Shown piece by piece: positions 1 through 8,285 of a stretch of 64,000 nt of DNA. The first letter of the stretch is position 1. Each line of letters opens with the position of its first letter. The stretch is taken from NCBI RefSeq assembly GCF_021049305.1, contig NZ_CP088081.1, positions 1,612,001 to 1,676,000 on the forward strand, read 5' to 3'. The DNA is from Ideonella dechloratans. GTDB lineage: Bacteria; Pseudomonadota; Gammaproteobacteria; Burkholderiales; Burkholderiaceae_C. The position numbers were made by a program, and so were the translations under genes. The notes beneath the pieces were generated by a model that did no database searches, was not told where the DNA came from, and worked only from the letters and a program-made list of their open reading frames with translations.

Positions 1-792
1 CAGGCTGCCAGGCTCCACGCGGCTTTCGCCGGGGGCGTGGAAGTCGCTGCCGCGCGAGGCCAGCAGGCCGAATTCGCGGGCCATGTCGGCGTACTTGGCC
101 ACTTCGTCGGGGAAGTGGCTGGCGCAGGTCACTTCCACCCCCTGGCCGCCGTGTTCCTTGAACTCGGAGAACAGGGCGTATTCGGCCGTGGGGCTGAAGC
201 GGTAGCGCGCCGGATGGGCGATGGCCGCCACGCCACCCGCGGCGCGGATCCAGCCCAGCGCCTCGCCCAGGCCGGCCCAGCGGTGTTCCACGAAGCCGGG
301 CTTGCCTTCCTTCAGGTAGCGCTGGAAGACCTCGTGCACGCTGCTGCAGTGGCCGTGGTCCACCAGGAAGCGGGCGAAGTGGGTGCGCGAGACCAACTCC
401 GGGTTCTCGGCGTAGGCCAGGGCGCCTTCGTACGCACCGGGAATGCCGGCGCGGGCCAGGCTCTCGCCCATGGCGCGGGCGCGGCCTTCGCGGCCGGCGC
501 GCAACTCGTGCAGGCCTTGCACCAGGGCCGGGTGCGCGGGGTCCACGTCCAGGCCCAGGATGTGCACGGTTTCACCGGCAAAGGTGACGGACACCTCGAC
601 GCCGGGGATGTAGACCATGCCCAGGCGCCGCGCCTCGGCGGCGGCTTCGGCCTGGCCGGCCAGCTCGTCGTGGTCGGTCAGGGCCCACAGCTGCACCCCG
701 CCCGCGTGGGCACGCCGCGCCAGTTCGCTGGGGCTGAGGCTGCCATCCGACGCGGTCGAGTGGCTGTGGAGGTCGGCGTTCAAAAGGTGCAC
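1..792 (-). CDS. PHP-domain phosphoesterase (TrpH/YciV-like), partial at 3' end
   Basis: The gene is cut off by the left edge of the window, so about 264 codons are visible. The translation begins with the PHP metal-site signature NADLHSHSTASDG, followed by LTDHD, a late IAHPARY segment and GSDFHAPGE near the visible end. All are typical of the 3',5'-nucleoside bisphosphate phosphatase (TrpH/YciV, RnmAM-like) family, which hydrolyses pAp and short RNA ends with a trinuclear metal centre. I place the start at a GTG at 790-792 because a TACAAT -10-like box (799-804) ends 6 bases upstream, implying a leaderless message; a TTG at 781-783 is the alternative. The exact substrate is inferred from the family. 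Confidence 0.85.
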   Translation of the reverse strand, partial: MHLLNADLHSHSTASDGSLSPSELARRAHAGGVQLWALTDHDELAGQAEAAAEARRLGMVYIPGVEVSVTFAGETVHILGLDVDPAHPALVQGLHELRAGREGRARAMGESLARAGIPGAYEGALAYAENPELVSRTHFARFLVDHGHCSSVHEVFQRYLKEGKPGFVEHRWAGLGEALGWIRAAGGVAAIAHPARYRFSPTAEYALFSEFKEHGGQGVEVTCASHFPDEVAKYADMAREFGLLASRGSDFHAPGESRVEPGSL

Positions 793-836
793 TGCAGCAT
801 TGTAGGAAGCGGGGGCGGGCGCGCTGGGCGTGGGGT

Positions 837-2825
837 CTATGCCTTGCGCGCCAGGCCGGTGTGGATGCACTGGGCATCGTCGGCGCGGAACTGCTGCACC
901 AGGTCGGCCCGGTCCAGGGGCTTCCATTCGGGGTGGGCCAGGTCGATGACGCACCAGTCCAGCGGCAGGGCCTCGGCCAGCTGCCGGGCCAGTTCAGGGC
1001 CCCAGACCTGCGGATCCGGCTGCACCAGGGTGCGCGAGCGTTCGATCACCAGCAGGTGCAGGGCCCAGCCCTTGGCCATGGTGGAGGTCTTGCGCCAGTG
1101 CCAGGCGCGGCCCACGGCATGTTCGCCCTGCAGCAGGGCCAGCACCGGTCGCAGCACCCGGGTGGGCAGGCCGCCGGGCAGGAATTTCTGCTCGCCCTGG
1201 CAGTCGTGCAGCACGGTCAGGGCGGCCTGGGCCTCGTCTTCCAGCGCACGCAGGCGCACGCGGGCGGCCTGCAGGGCGGCAAAGTCCTCGCGCAGGCTCA
1301 GCTGCTGGATGAGCAGCCGGGCGGCGGGCACCCGCCAGCGCGGGTCGGCGGCCAGGGTTTCGGCATAGGTGGCCGAGGCGCGGCCCTCGTCGGCCAGGGT
1401 CTGCAGCAGGCGCAGGGCCTCGGCCTGCTCGGGCAGCAGTTCCGGCTGGCAGGTCAGGGGCTCGACGGGCGGCACCCCGGCCAGCAGGGCGCGGGCCAGG
1501 CCCAGGCGGGCCTCGGCGGGGGCCGCGTGGCGGTCGATCACCCGGCGCCAGGCGGCCGCGGCCTCGGCCGGCGTGCCCAGGGCCTGAGTCAGGCGGCCTT
1601 GGAACAGGGCTTCGGATTTCTCGAGCGGGCCGTCGGCATCCGCCGCGTTCAGTTCGTCCAGCCACTGGGCCTGCTGGCGCCAGATCTGGTGGCGCTGCAG
1701 CCAGGTGTCGGCCTGCTGGGTCTGCCAGGCGCTGTCCAGGGCATCGGCCAGGCGGGGCAGGGCCTGGCCCAGCAGGATCTCGCCCGCGCTGACCGCGGGC
1801 ACGGTCAAGGGCGAGAGCTTCTCCACCAGGGCCTGCACGCGCACGCGCAGGCTGAAGTCGGGCGCATCCGCCGCGGCGGGCGTGCGCAGGGCGTCCTGGG
1901 CCCATTGCGGGGCTTCGGGGTGGCGCAGGCTCTGGCGCATCAGCACCCGCAGGTCGCGCATGGGGTGGGCGTTCGGGCGGCGTTCGCTGCGGGCGGCGGC
2001 CCACACCTGGGGCCAGAACTGCTGGGACAGGTAGCGCGCCTGTACCGCCCGGGCGATCAGCGCATCGGCCAGGATGCGCTGGCCGGTGGCGCCGGTCCAG
2101 CGGGCGGCCCAGGCGTCGGCGGCCGGGCCGTTCAGGCGCTCGCTCACCAGGGCCCGCAGCAGGAAGACCCGGGCCAGGCGGTGCCACAGGAGCAGGCCCC
2201 AGCCGGTGGCACGGGGGCCGGGGGCCGGGGGCAGGCGTTCGGCCAGCAGGCCGTGCCAGCGCTGGCGCCAGTGGGCCATCCAGCTGGCCAGGGAGCCGCG
2301 CCGCAGGCCGTGCATCTCGCGGGCCAGCAGGGCGGCAAACTGCGGCCCGTCCAGCCCCATCAGCAGGGGCAGGCCGATGCGCAGCTGCGGCCGGCCGCCC
2401 CCCAGCAGGCCCAGCGGGCTGGTGGGCAGCACGCGCAGCTCTTGTTCGGGGGTCAGGCGCACCTCGCCCAGTGGGCGGGCATGGGCGGCCTCGGTCAGGC
2501 GCTGCAGCAGCTCGTCCAGCCGGGGCAGTTGGGCCAGGGTCAGCACCACGCCGTCCTGCGGCGGCGGTTCCGGGCGCCACAGGGCCGCGCTGGCCCACAG
2601 CAGGGCGGCGCCCAGCGGTGCCAGGGCCCACCACCACGCCGAGCCGCCGGCCAGCCACAAGCCCAGGGGCAGCAGCAGGGCGAGCAGGCCCAGCAGCCCG
2701 GGCAGGCCGGCCAGCGCCAACAGGGCGGCGGCCTGCAGGGCGCTCAGGCGGGTGAAGCGGGCGGGGTGGTCGCGCCAAGCCTGCTCCAGCAGGCCCAGCT
2801 GTCGTCGGAGGGCAGAGGTGTCCAC
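837..2825 (-). CDS. Membrane protein with degenerate M48-like peptidase region
   Basis: The protein has 662 residues. Two or three hydrophobic segments lie at about residues 35-85, followed by a long soluble, Ala/Leu/Arg-rich, repeat-like helical C-terminus. Around residue 170 the segment ALLAREMHGLRRG sits in the context of the M48 zinc motif HExxH, but both metal-binding histidines are out of register (REMHG), so proteolytic activity looks lost. The start is a GTG at 2823-2825 (VDTSALRR). An in-frame ATG upstream would run into the promoter of the divergent glutamine synthetase gene and was not chosen. The function is unknown; the M48 link is an inference from one motif and the membrane layout. 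Confidence 0.65.
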   Translation of the reverse strand: MDTSALRRQLGLLEQAWRDHPARFTRLSALQAAALLALAGLPGLLGLLALLLPLGLWLAGGSAWWWALAPLGAALLWASAALWRPEPPPQDGVVLTLAQLPRLDELLQRLTEAAHARPLGEVRLTPEQELRVLPTSPLGLLGGGRPQLRIGLPLLMGLDGPQFAALLAREMHGLRRGSLASWMAHWRQRWHGLLAERLPPAPGPRATGWGLLLWHRLARVFLLRALVSERLNGPAADAWAARWTGATGQRILADALIARAVQARYLSQQFWPQVWAAARSERRPNAHPMRDLRVLMRQSLRHPEAPQWAQDALRTPAAADAPDFSLRVRVQALVEKLSPLTVPAVSAGEILLGQALPRLADALDSAWQTQQADTWLQRHQIWRQQAQWLDELNAADADGPLEKSEALFQGRLTQALGTPAEAAAAWRRVIDRHAAPAEARLGLARALLAGVPPVEPLTCQPELLPEQAEALRLLQTLADEGRASATYAETLAADPRWRVPAARLLIQQLSLREDFAALQAARVRLRALEDEAQAALTVLHDCQGEQKFLPGGLPTRVLRPVLALLQGEHAVGRAWHWRKTSTMAKGWALHLLVIERSRTLVQPDPQVWGPELARQLAEALPLDWCVIDLAHPEWKPLDRADLVQQFRADDAQCIHTGLARKA

Positions 2826-2909
2826 GGCGAGGCAGAAGGATCTGCCCGGATTCTCGCCCGGGTGGGGGCCGCCTATCATGGTGGGGTTGCCGCTTTTCCG
2901 GTTCTTTTC

Positions 2910-4289
2910 ATGTTTGCACTGCCCCGTCCCGCCACCCAGCAACTGCGCGATGCCCTGGCCGGTGAACCCGTCCGCCTGGTCGAATGCGTGCTGGGCGATT
3001 TCACCTCCGTGGCCCGGGGCAAGCTGGTGCACGCCGACGACTTCGTCGGCATGGGCGGCTGCCGTCTGCCCTCGGTCGTCATGGGCCTGACGCTGACCTC
3101 TGGCGAGCCCGAGGCGGTCTTCGGCCCGCTGCTGCCCGACACCTACGACGACATGCAGCTGGTGCCCGACCTGCGCACCCTGGCCCCGCGGCCGGGCCGG
3201 CCGTCCGAGCGCACCGTCATCTGCGAGCCCACCGGCGCCCTGCGCACGGCCGCCGGTCCGGTGGATGCCTCTGCCTGGTCGCCCCGGGCCGCGCTGCGCC
3301 GGGTGCTGGCCCGCTATGCCGAGGCCGGCCTGCAGGCCCAGGTGGCGCCCGAGCTGGAGATGTTCCTGCTGACCCGCGACGCGGCCGATGGCAGCCTGAA
3401 GGCGCCGGCCGGCCATGCCGCCGCGCCCACCCGCGAGCGCGCCTGCGAGGTGGCCTCGCTGGAGCGGCTGACCCACTTCGAGGCCTATTTCGACGATCTG
3501 TACGCGGCCTGCGATGCGCTGGGCATCCCGGTCAACGGCCATGCCCACGAGTCGGCCCTGTCGCAGTACGAGGTCAATTTCCGCCATGGCGAGCCGCTGG
3601 CCATGGCCGATGCGGTGTTCCGCTTCAAGCGCCTGGCCCGCGAGATCGCTGCGCGCCATGGCTTCCTGTGCAGCTTCGCACCCAAGCCCTTCCTGGGCGA
3701 GCCGGGCACCGGCATGCACTGGCACTTCAGCGTGCAGCGCCGGGGCGCCCAGTGGCCGCACCTGTTCGCCGAGCCCGATGGCCGCGACAGTGCCGCGCTG
3801 GGCCACTTCGTGGCGGGCCTGCAGGCCGAGGCGGCGGGGGCCATGGCCTTCTTCGCCCCGCACGACATGTCCTATGTGCGCATCGCGCTGAGCAATGCCT
3901 CGCCCTCGCACGCCAGCTGGGGCCCGGAGGAGCGCTCACTGGCCTTCCGCATCCCGGCGTCCGGCGCCTCCAGCCGCCGGGTGGAAAACCGCCTGCCGGG
4001 GGGCGATGCCAACCCCTACCTGACCGTGGCCCTGACGCTGGGCCTGGGCCTGCATGGCCTGAAGAACGGCCTGGCGCCGCAGGCCGGCGCGGGGGACGAT
4101 GTGGCCTTGCCGCGCGATCTGCCGACCGCCCTCGACGCACTGGAGCGCAGCACCGTGCTGCGCGAGCTGCTGGGGGCGCCGTTGCTGGAGACCTACGTGG
4201 CCATCAAGCGCCACGAACATGCCGAGCGTGCCGCCCTGGCCGACCCGCGGGCCGCCTGGGACCTGACCCACCTGCTGGAACTGGCCTGA
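2910..4289 (+). CDS. Glutamine synthetase family protein (PuuA-like)
   Basis: At 459 residues this is the usual size of the gamma-glutamylpolyamine synthetase-like branch of the GlnA superfamily. Visible landmarks are VNGHAHESALSQYEVNF (metal and glutamate binding), GTGMHWHFSV (the GxHxH ATP/metal motif), the SNASPSHASWG loop and NRLPGGDANPYL near the end. Such enzymes ligate glutamate to amines such as putrescine using ATP; the amine cannot be told from the sequence. There is no adenylylation-site tyrosine context like that of GlnA and no neighbouring ntr genes, which argues against the main glutamine synthetase. The start ATG follows an 84-base divergent spacer containing TATCAT at 2874-2879. 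The gene stands alone and ends in a convergent hairpin. Confidence 0.85.
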   Translation: MFALPRPATQQLRDALAGEPVRLVECVLGDFTSVARGKLVHADDFVGMGGCRLPSVVMGLTLTSGEPEAVFGPLLPDTYDDMQLVPDLRTLAPRPGRPSERTVICEPTGALRTAAGPVDASAWSPRAALRRVLARYAEAGLQAQVAPELEMFLLTRDAADGSLKAPAGHAAAPTRERACEVASLERLTHFEAYFDDLYAACDALGIPVNGHAHESALSQYEVNFRHGEPLAMADAVFRFKRLAREIAARHGFLCSFAPKPFLGEPGTGMHWHFSVQRRGAQWPHLFAEPDGRDSAALGHFVAGLQAEAAGAMAFFAPHDMSYVRIALSNASPSHASWGPEERSLAFRIPASGASSRRVENRLPGGDANPYLTVALTLGLGLHGLKNGLAPQAGAGDDVALPRDLPTALDALERSTVLRELLGAPLLETYVAIKRHEHAERAALADPRAAWDLTHLLELA

Positions 4290-4306
4290 GCGCCGGCGGG
4301 CGGCGC
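4290..4306. terminator. Hairpin between convergent genes
   Basis: GCGCCG (4290-4295) pairs with CGGCGC (4301-4306) around a 5-base loop, just after the glutamine synthetase-like stop codon and before the lpxO stop codon. There is no clear U-run, so its terminator role is inferred from position. Confidence 0.4.
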
Positions 4307-4323
4307 CAGGGCGTGGCGTTCGT

Positions 4324-5241
4324 TCAGCCCCAGACCAGCCAGGCGACGATGGCCGCCACCAGGGCCAGCTTGGTCAGCTGGTAGACCGTGCGGTTCCAGT
4401 TCTTGAAGCGGCGGCGCCACTGGCCCATCACTGCCGAGATGATGAACAGGCGGTTCACCAGGCCGGTCTTGTCGCCCTGTTCGTTGGGCGAGGCTGCGGC
4501 GGCGACGATGTGGCGGCCGAACCAGTGGTTGAAGGCGCGGGCAAAGCCCCAACGCTGCGGACGCTCGATGTCGGCGAAGAAGATCAGCCGGTTCTGGTCG
4601 GTGTTGTTCTCGACGTGGTGGATGAAGCTCTCGTCGAAGATCACGCCCTCGCCGTCACGCCAGCTGTAACGCTGGCCGTCCACGTCGATGAAGCAGTTGT
4701 CGCTGTTGGGCGTGGCGATGCCCAGGTGGTAGCGCAGCGAGCCGGCATAGGGGTCGCGGTGCGGGCTCAGCGTGGCGCCGGGCGGCAGCTCGGTGAACAT
4801 GGCCGCCTTGATCGACGGGATCTGCTGCAGCAACTCGGTGGTCTTGGGGCACAGGCGCTTGGCCGACGGGTGGGCGTCGTCGTACCACTTCAGGTAGAAG
4901 CGCTTCCAGCCCGACTTGGCGAAGGAGTTGAAGCCGGCGTCGTCGTTCTGGTCGGGGCGGCGCAGCTTGGTGGCCTCCATCAGGGCCAAGCCCTCGGCCT
5001 TGATCGTGTCGAAGTTCTGGATCAGCAGGTCCAGCTCGGGAAAGGTGCTGACCGGCAGGTAGGGCTTGTTGGGAACCGCCGAGGTGGCGTACAGGAAGAC
5101 GTTCACCGGGGCCAGCAGGCCGGAATGGTCGAACACCTGCTTCCAGAAGCTGTGGCGCACCCGGCCGCGCAGGTGCACCACCAGGATGGAGGCCAAAAAG
5201 ATGGCGGGGATCGACCACTTGAGCAGGACATGGCTGAGCAT
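4324..5241 (-). CDS. lpxO: Lipid A hydroxylase LpxO-like Fe/2-oxoglutarate dioxygenase
   Basis: The 305-residue protein belongs to the aspartyl/asparaginyl beta-hydroxylase fold. It has an N-terminal membrane helix (about residues 5-25), the iron-ligand segment LSPHRDPYAGSLRYHLG, the second half of the facial triad in ESFIHHVENNT, and the 2-oxoglutarate arginine in NRLIFF. A C-terminal hydrophobic helix completes the two-anchor layout of LpxO, which uses O2 and 2-oxoglutarate at the inner membrane to hydroxylate the 2-position of a secondary acyl chain of lipid A. Length and motif order fit the family well. It is one of several envelope-lipid genes in the window. The ATG lies 24 bases from the next gene upstream on the same strand, so co-transcription with the DUF2238 gene is likely. 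Confidence 0.88.
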   Translation of the reverse strand: MLSHVLLKWSIPAIFLASILVVHLRGRVRHSFWKQVFDHSGLLAPVNVFLYATSAVPNKPYLPVSTFPELDLLIQNFDTIKAEGLALMEATKLRRPDQNDDAGFNSFAKSGWKRFYLKWYDDAHPSAKRLCPKTTELLQQIPSIKAAMFTELPPGATLSPHRDPYAGSLRYHLGIATPNSDNCFIDVDGQRYSWRDGEGVIFDESFIHHVENNTDQNRLIFFADIERPQRWGFARAFNHWFGRHIVAAAASPNEQGDKTGLVNRLFIISAVMGQWRRRFKNWNRTVYQLTKLALVAAIVAWLVWG

Positions 5242-5265
5242 CCTGCAATTGTCCTCAAGTTGGGC

Positions 5266-5931
5266 TCAGCCTGCACGGCGTGGGGTGGTGACCTTGATGG
5301 CGGTCAACTGTCGGTCGTGCCAGCGCCGCAGCAGGGTCAGGGCCAGCAGGGCGCCCAGGCCGGCGCAGGCCATGTCTTCCTGGGTGTCCCAGGGGTCGCC
5401 CTGGGAGCCGAGAAAGGCGTCCGCCCCCTGTTGCAGGGCCACGGCCGCGCCCCATTCGATCAGCTCGTACCAGGCGCTGATGGCTTCGGCCACGCACAGG
5501 CACAGGAAACTCAGCAGCCAGGGGCCGGCCTGCAGCCCGCGGCGCACCAGGATCTCCCGGGCCACCAGGGCCGGCACGAAGCCCTGGGCCAGGTGGCCGA
5601 TGCGGTCGTAGGGGTTGCGGCTGCCGTCCCACAGCGACTGCATCCAGTAGCCCAGCGGCACGCGGGCGTAGGTGTAGGCGCCGCCGTAGATCAGGATCAG
5701 CGCATGCACCGCGATCAGCGTGGCCAGCAGCGGGGTGAGCGGAAAGCGCCGGTGGGAGGCGACGAGCACCGGCGCGGCGATCAGCACCGGGGCCACTTCC
5801 AGCCACCAGGTGGCGCGGTCGTAGGGCTGCCAGCCCGAGACCAGCAGGGCCAGGGCCACCGGCAGCAGCAGCCAGGCGTTGTGGCGGGACGGGTGTGCGG
5901 CGGCGTCTGGGGACGGGGACAGGGCGGTCAT
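5266..5931 (-). CDS. DUF2238 (YjdF-like) integral membrane protein
   Basis: The 221-residue protein has about six hydrophobic segments and the family's conserved stretches YGGAYTYARVPLGYW, NPYDRIGHLAQGFVPALVAREIL and SAWYELIEWGAA, ending with QGDPWDTQEDM. These identify the DUF2238/YjdF inner-membrane family, whose biochemical role is unknown. The conserved acidic and aromatic residues on the predicted cytoplasmic faces are the main clue to a polar active site. It lies between the SDR gene (9 bases upstream) and lpxO (24 bases downstream), all on the minus strand, so the three probably form one transcript. Confidence 0.85.
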   Translation of the reverse strand: MTALSPSPDAAAHPSRHNAWLLLPVALALLVSGWQPYDRATWWLEVAPVLIAAPVLVASHRRFPLTPLLATLIAVHALILIYGGAYTYARVPLGYWMQSLWDGSRNPYDRIGHLAQGFVPALVAREILVRRGLQAGPWLLSFLCLCVAEAISAWYELIEWGAAVALQQGADAFLGSQGDPWDTQEDMACAGLGALLALTLLRRWHDRQLTAIKVTTPRRAG

Positions 5932-5940
5932 GTGCGGTGC

Positions 5941-6708
5941 TCAGCCTTCCCGCACATCGCCGATGGGCTCGCTGCCGAAGTCGGGCCGCTCCAGCCGGGC
6001 CAGCAGCTGGCGGGCGGTGGCCTCGGGCGTGGCCAGCTGCCCCTGGTCCCACAGGGCCTGGAAGCGGCCCTGGTCGGGGAAGGCGGCGGGGTCGGCCCCG
6101 CGCAGCTGCTGCTGCATGTCGGTGTCCACCACCCCGGGCGCCAGGGAGACCAGCCGTGCGCCGTTGGGCAGGGCGGCCTGTTCCAGCGCGACCGCGCGGG
6201 TGAAGTGGTCCAGCCCGGCCTTGGCGGCGCAGTAGGCGGCACTGCCGGCCATGGCGCGCCGGCCCAGGCCGGAGGACACGTTGAGCACCTGGCGCCGGGC
6301 GCTCCAGCCCTGGGTGCCGCGCAGGAACAGGCCCGTCAGCGTCATGGCCGCCTCCAGCCCCACCCGCAGCACGCGCGCGGTGTCGCCGGGGTCGCTGTCG
6401 GCCAGGGGCCGGGGCGGGGCCAGCACGCCGGCGTTGTTGATCAGCGTGGCGCGGCCGAAGCGATCCGCGGGCTGGGCCTGCAGCCACTCCAGCAGGGCCC
6501 AGCCGGCGGCCTGCGGTTCGGCCAGGTCGTGTTCCCACTGCTGGAAGGGGGTGTCGTCGCGCAGGGCCTCGGCGTCCAGCCCGGTGTGGCGGTGGCGTGC
6601 AATGCCGATGACCAGATGGCCGGCCTGCAGGCACTGGCGGGCCAGCGCCTCGCCCAGGCCGCGCGAATGGCCGGTGATGATGGTGAGGACGGTGGGTGTG
6701 CGGCTCAT
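5941..6708 (-). CDS. SDR-family NAD(P)-dependent oxidoreductase (sepiapterin/benzil reductase-like)
   Basis: The 255-residue protein carries all classical short-chain dehydrogenase marks: cofactor motif TGHSRGLG near the N-terminus, LINNAGVL, catalytic Ser in NVSSGLG, the YxxxK pair in YCAAKAG, and APGVVDTDM after it. The spacing and the long segment after the first turn resemble the sepiapterin reductase/benzil reductase (YueD) branch. The substrate is unknown. The start ATG at 6706-6708 is chosen because the reading frame further upstream overlaps the divergent gene at 6756. It probably heads the transcript running through the DUF2238 gene and lpxO. Confidence 0.85.
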   Translation of the reverse strand: MSRTPTVLTIITGHSRGLGEALARQCLQAGHLVIGIARHRHTGLDAEALRDDTPFQQWEHDLAEPQAAGWALLEWLQAQPADRFGRATLINNAGVLAPPRPLADSDPGDTARVLRVGLEAAMTLTGLFLRGTQGWSARRQVLNVSSGLGRRAMAGSAAYCAAKAGLDHFTRAVALEQAALPNGARLVSLAPGVVDTDMQQQLRGADPAAFPDQGRFQALWDQGQLATPEATARQLLARLERPDFGSEPIGDVREG

Positions 6709-6755
6709 GCGGCAGAGCATACGCAATCCCGCCGGCGCGGGCGAGAATGTCCTGC

Positions 6756-7577
6756 ATGGCTGAAGTTCCCGCTCCCAAACCGCCCGACAACGCACCCGAA
6801 TCGCCCGCTCTGTCGGATGACGCGGCCGCACCGCGCCGTGCCACTGCCTGGTGGCAGCGCCCCATCGTGCTGTCGCTGGGCATCACGCTGCTGCTGCTGG
6901 CCCTGGCCCTGGGCTGGCCGCTGCTGCGCTGGCAGCTGTCCCCGCACGACGCCGCGCCGGCCGCCCAGGGCCTGCCCTGGCAGGTGCAGGCCGATGGTGC
7001 CGGGGGCAGTACGGTGTTCGGGCTGCACCTGGGCTCCGCCACCCTGGGCGATGCCGAGGGGCTCTGGCCGCAGGACTTCAAGGTGGCCCTGATCTCGGTT
7101 CAGGGCCAGGCCCCCGCCCTGGAGGCCTATGTGGAGAGCTTCCAGGCGGCCTTCGTCAATGGCAAGCTGGTGATGTCCGTGGCGGCGGACCCGGACTGGC
7201 TGCGTCAGGCCTGGGACCGCTCGCCCCGCGGCGAGGTGGAAGGCGGGCGCGAAGGTGCCGTGCGCCGCCGCGAACTGGCGCCGCAGGACCTGGACGCGGC
7301 CCGGCGCATCGCGGTGTCGGCCCTGGCTTTCATCCCGGCGGCCCGGCTGGACGAGGCCACCGTGGTCCAGCGCTTCGGCCCGCCGACGCAGCGCCATGTG
7401 GGCGCGGACGGCGTGGTGCAACTGCTCTACCCCGAGCGGGGCGTGGCCGTGGCGCTGCCACCGGCCGAGGGCGAGGCGGCCCGCGCCAAGCCGGTGATCC
7501 AATACGTGGCACCGCGCGACTTCGAGCGCCTGCTGCGCGCGCCGCTGCAGGCTGCGCAGGCCGCTTCCGCGCCCTGA
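6756..7577 (+). CDS. Single-span membrane-anchored protein of unknown function
   Basis: The 273-residue protein has an acidic, Pro-rich N-terminal tail, one membrane helix at about residues 36-58 (IVLSLGITLLLLALALGWPL) and a soluble, presumably periplasmic domain of about 210 residues. I do not recognise a family. The periplasmic part contains FGPPTQRH and QLLYPERGVAVALP, a pattern reminiscent of small beta-rich domains seen in SmpA-like folds, but this is weak. The start ATG has no Shine-Dalgarno; a GAGAAT box (6743-6748) ends 7 bases upstream, so the mRNA may be leaderless. It diverges from the SDR gene and converges on the flavin reductase gene. Confidence 0.75.
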   Translation: MAEVPAPKPPDNAPESPALSDDAAAPRRATAWWQRPIVLSLGITLLLLALALGWPLLRWQLSPHDAAPAAQGLPWQVQADGAGGSTVFGLHLGSATLGDAEGLWPQDFKVALISVQGQAPALEAYVESFQAAFVNGKLVMSVAADPDWLRQAWDRSPRGEVEGGREGAVRRRELAPQDLDAARRIAVSALAFIPAARLDEATVVQRFGPPTQRHVGADGVVQLLYPERGVAVALPPAEGEAARAKPVIQYVAPRDFERLLRAPLQAAQAASAP

Positions 7578-7593
7578 GCCGGTTCCCGGCTCA
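7575..7593. terminator. Palindrome containing both convergent stop codons
   Basis: TGAGCCG (7575-7581) pairs perfectly with CGGCTCA (7587-7593). The first arm begins with the TGA of the plus-strand gene and the second arm is the TGA of the minus-strand flavin reductase gene, so one 19-base hairpin ends both. There is no U-run. Confidence 0.45.
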
Positions 7594-8151
7594 GCGGGCG
7601 TCCAGCGGGCGGCCGATGGTCAGGTAGTGGCCACCGGCCACGTGATGCAGGGTGCGCAGGGCGTCCGGTGCGCCCTCGAATTCCCAATGGCCGTTGCGGA
7701 ACACCGCATCATCGGCCCAGGCCGCCTGCACCTGGCCCAGGAAGAGGTCGTAGCGCCCCTCGATGACCGGCTCGGCCAGGCGCACGCAGTCCAGCCAGGC
7801 CACGCAGCCGGCCACCAGGGGGGAGCGGGCAGCGGGCTCGTCGATCAGCTGCAGGTCCGGGTGGGCGAACTTGTCCTCCTCGCGGCCGCTGGTGGAACCC
7901 AGCCGCTCCACCAGGTCCACCTGGCCGGCGCAAGGCACGCACAGGGCGAAATGGCCCGAGGCTTCCAGCAGCCCGCGGGTGAAGGTGTTCTTGTCCAGCA
8001 CCACCGCCACCTTGGGCGGGTCGAAGTCCAGCGGCATGCACCAGGCCGCCGCCATCACGTTGGCGCGGCCCGCGTGGCGGGCGCTCACCAGCACGGTGGG
8101 GCCGTGGTTGAGCAGGCGGTAGCACTTGGCGAGGTCGACGCTTTGGCGCAT
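7591..8151 (-). CDS. Flavin reductase-like FMN-binding protein
   Basis: The 186-residue protein matches the flavin reductase-like (DIM6/NTAB) split-barrel family. It opens with GPTVLVSARHAGRANVMAAAWCMPLDFDPPKVAVVL, in which the xxANxxxAxW context binds FMN, and continues with FTRGLLEASGHFALCVP and a late GHYLTIGRP. Related proteins reduce free flavin or bind FMN as electron carriers; the partner is not evident here. I chose the ATG at 8149-8151 (MRQSVDLAKCY) over an upstream in-frame ATG at 8211 because homologues begin close to the conserved CYRLLNHGPTVLVS segment. It is transcribed divergently from the chemotaxis receptor gene. Confidence 0.82.
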   Translation of the reverse strand: MRQSVDLAKCYRLLNHGPTVLVSARHAGRANVMAAAWCMPLDFDPPKVAVVLDKNTFTRGLLEASGHFALCVPCAGQVDLVERLGSTSGREEDKFAHPDLQLIDEPAARSPLVAGCVAWLDCVRLAEPVIEGRYDLFLGQVQAAWADDAVFRNGHWEFEGAPDALRTLHHVAGGHYLTIGRPLDAR

Positions 8152-8285
8152 GAGGGGCAGAGGTGATCGGAAAAAACTGATTCTGCGCAGATTTGCCGCG
8201 GCTGTCCTCAAGTCTGCCGCCCAGCCGTCGAAACCCCGCCCAGGGTGTGCCGATCCGGCACGCGACGTCTTGCAGGGAACACAAC

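Noticed and set aside
861..2909. Plus-strand extension of the glutamine synthetase frame by 683 codons
   Set aside because: The extra part is Gln/Gly-rich antisense to the M48-like gene; family members begin at the ATG at 2910.
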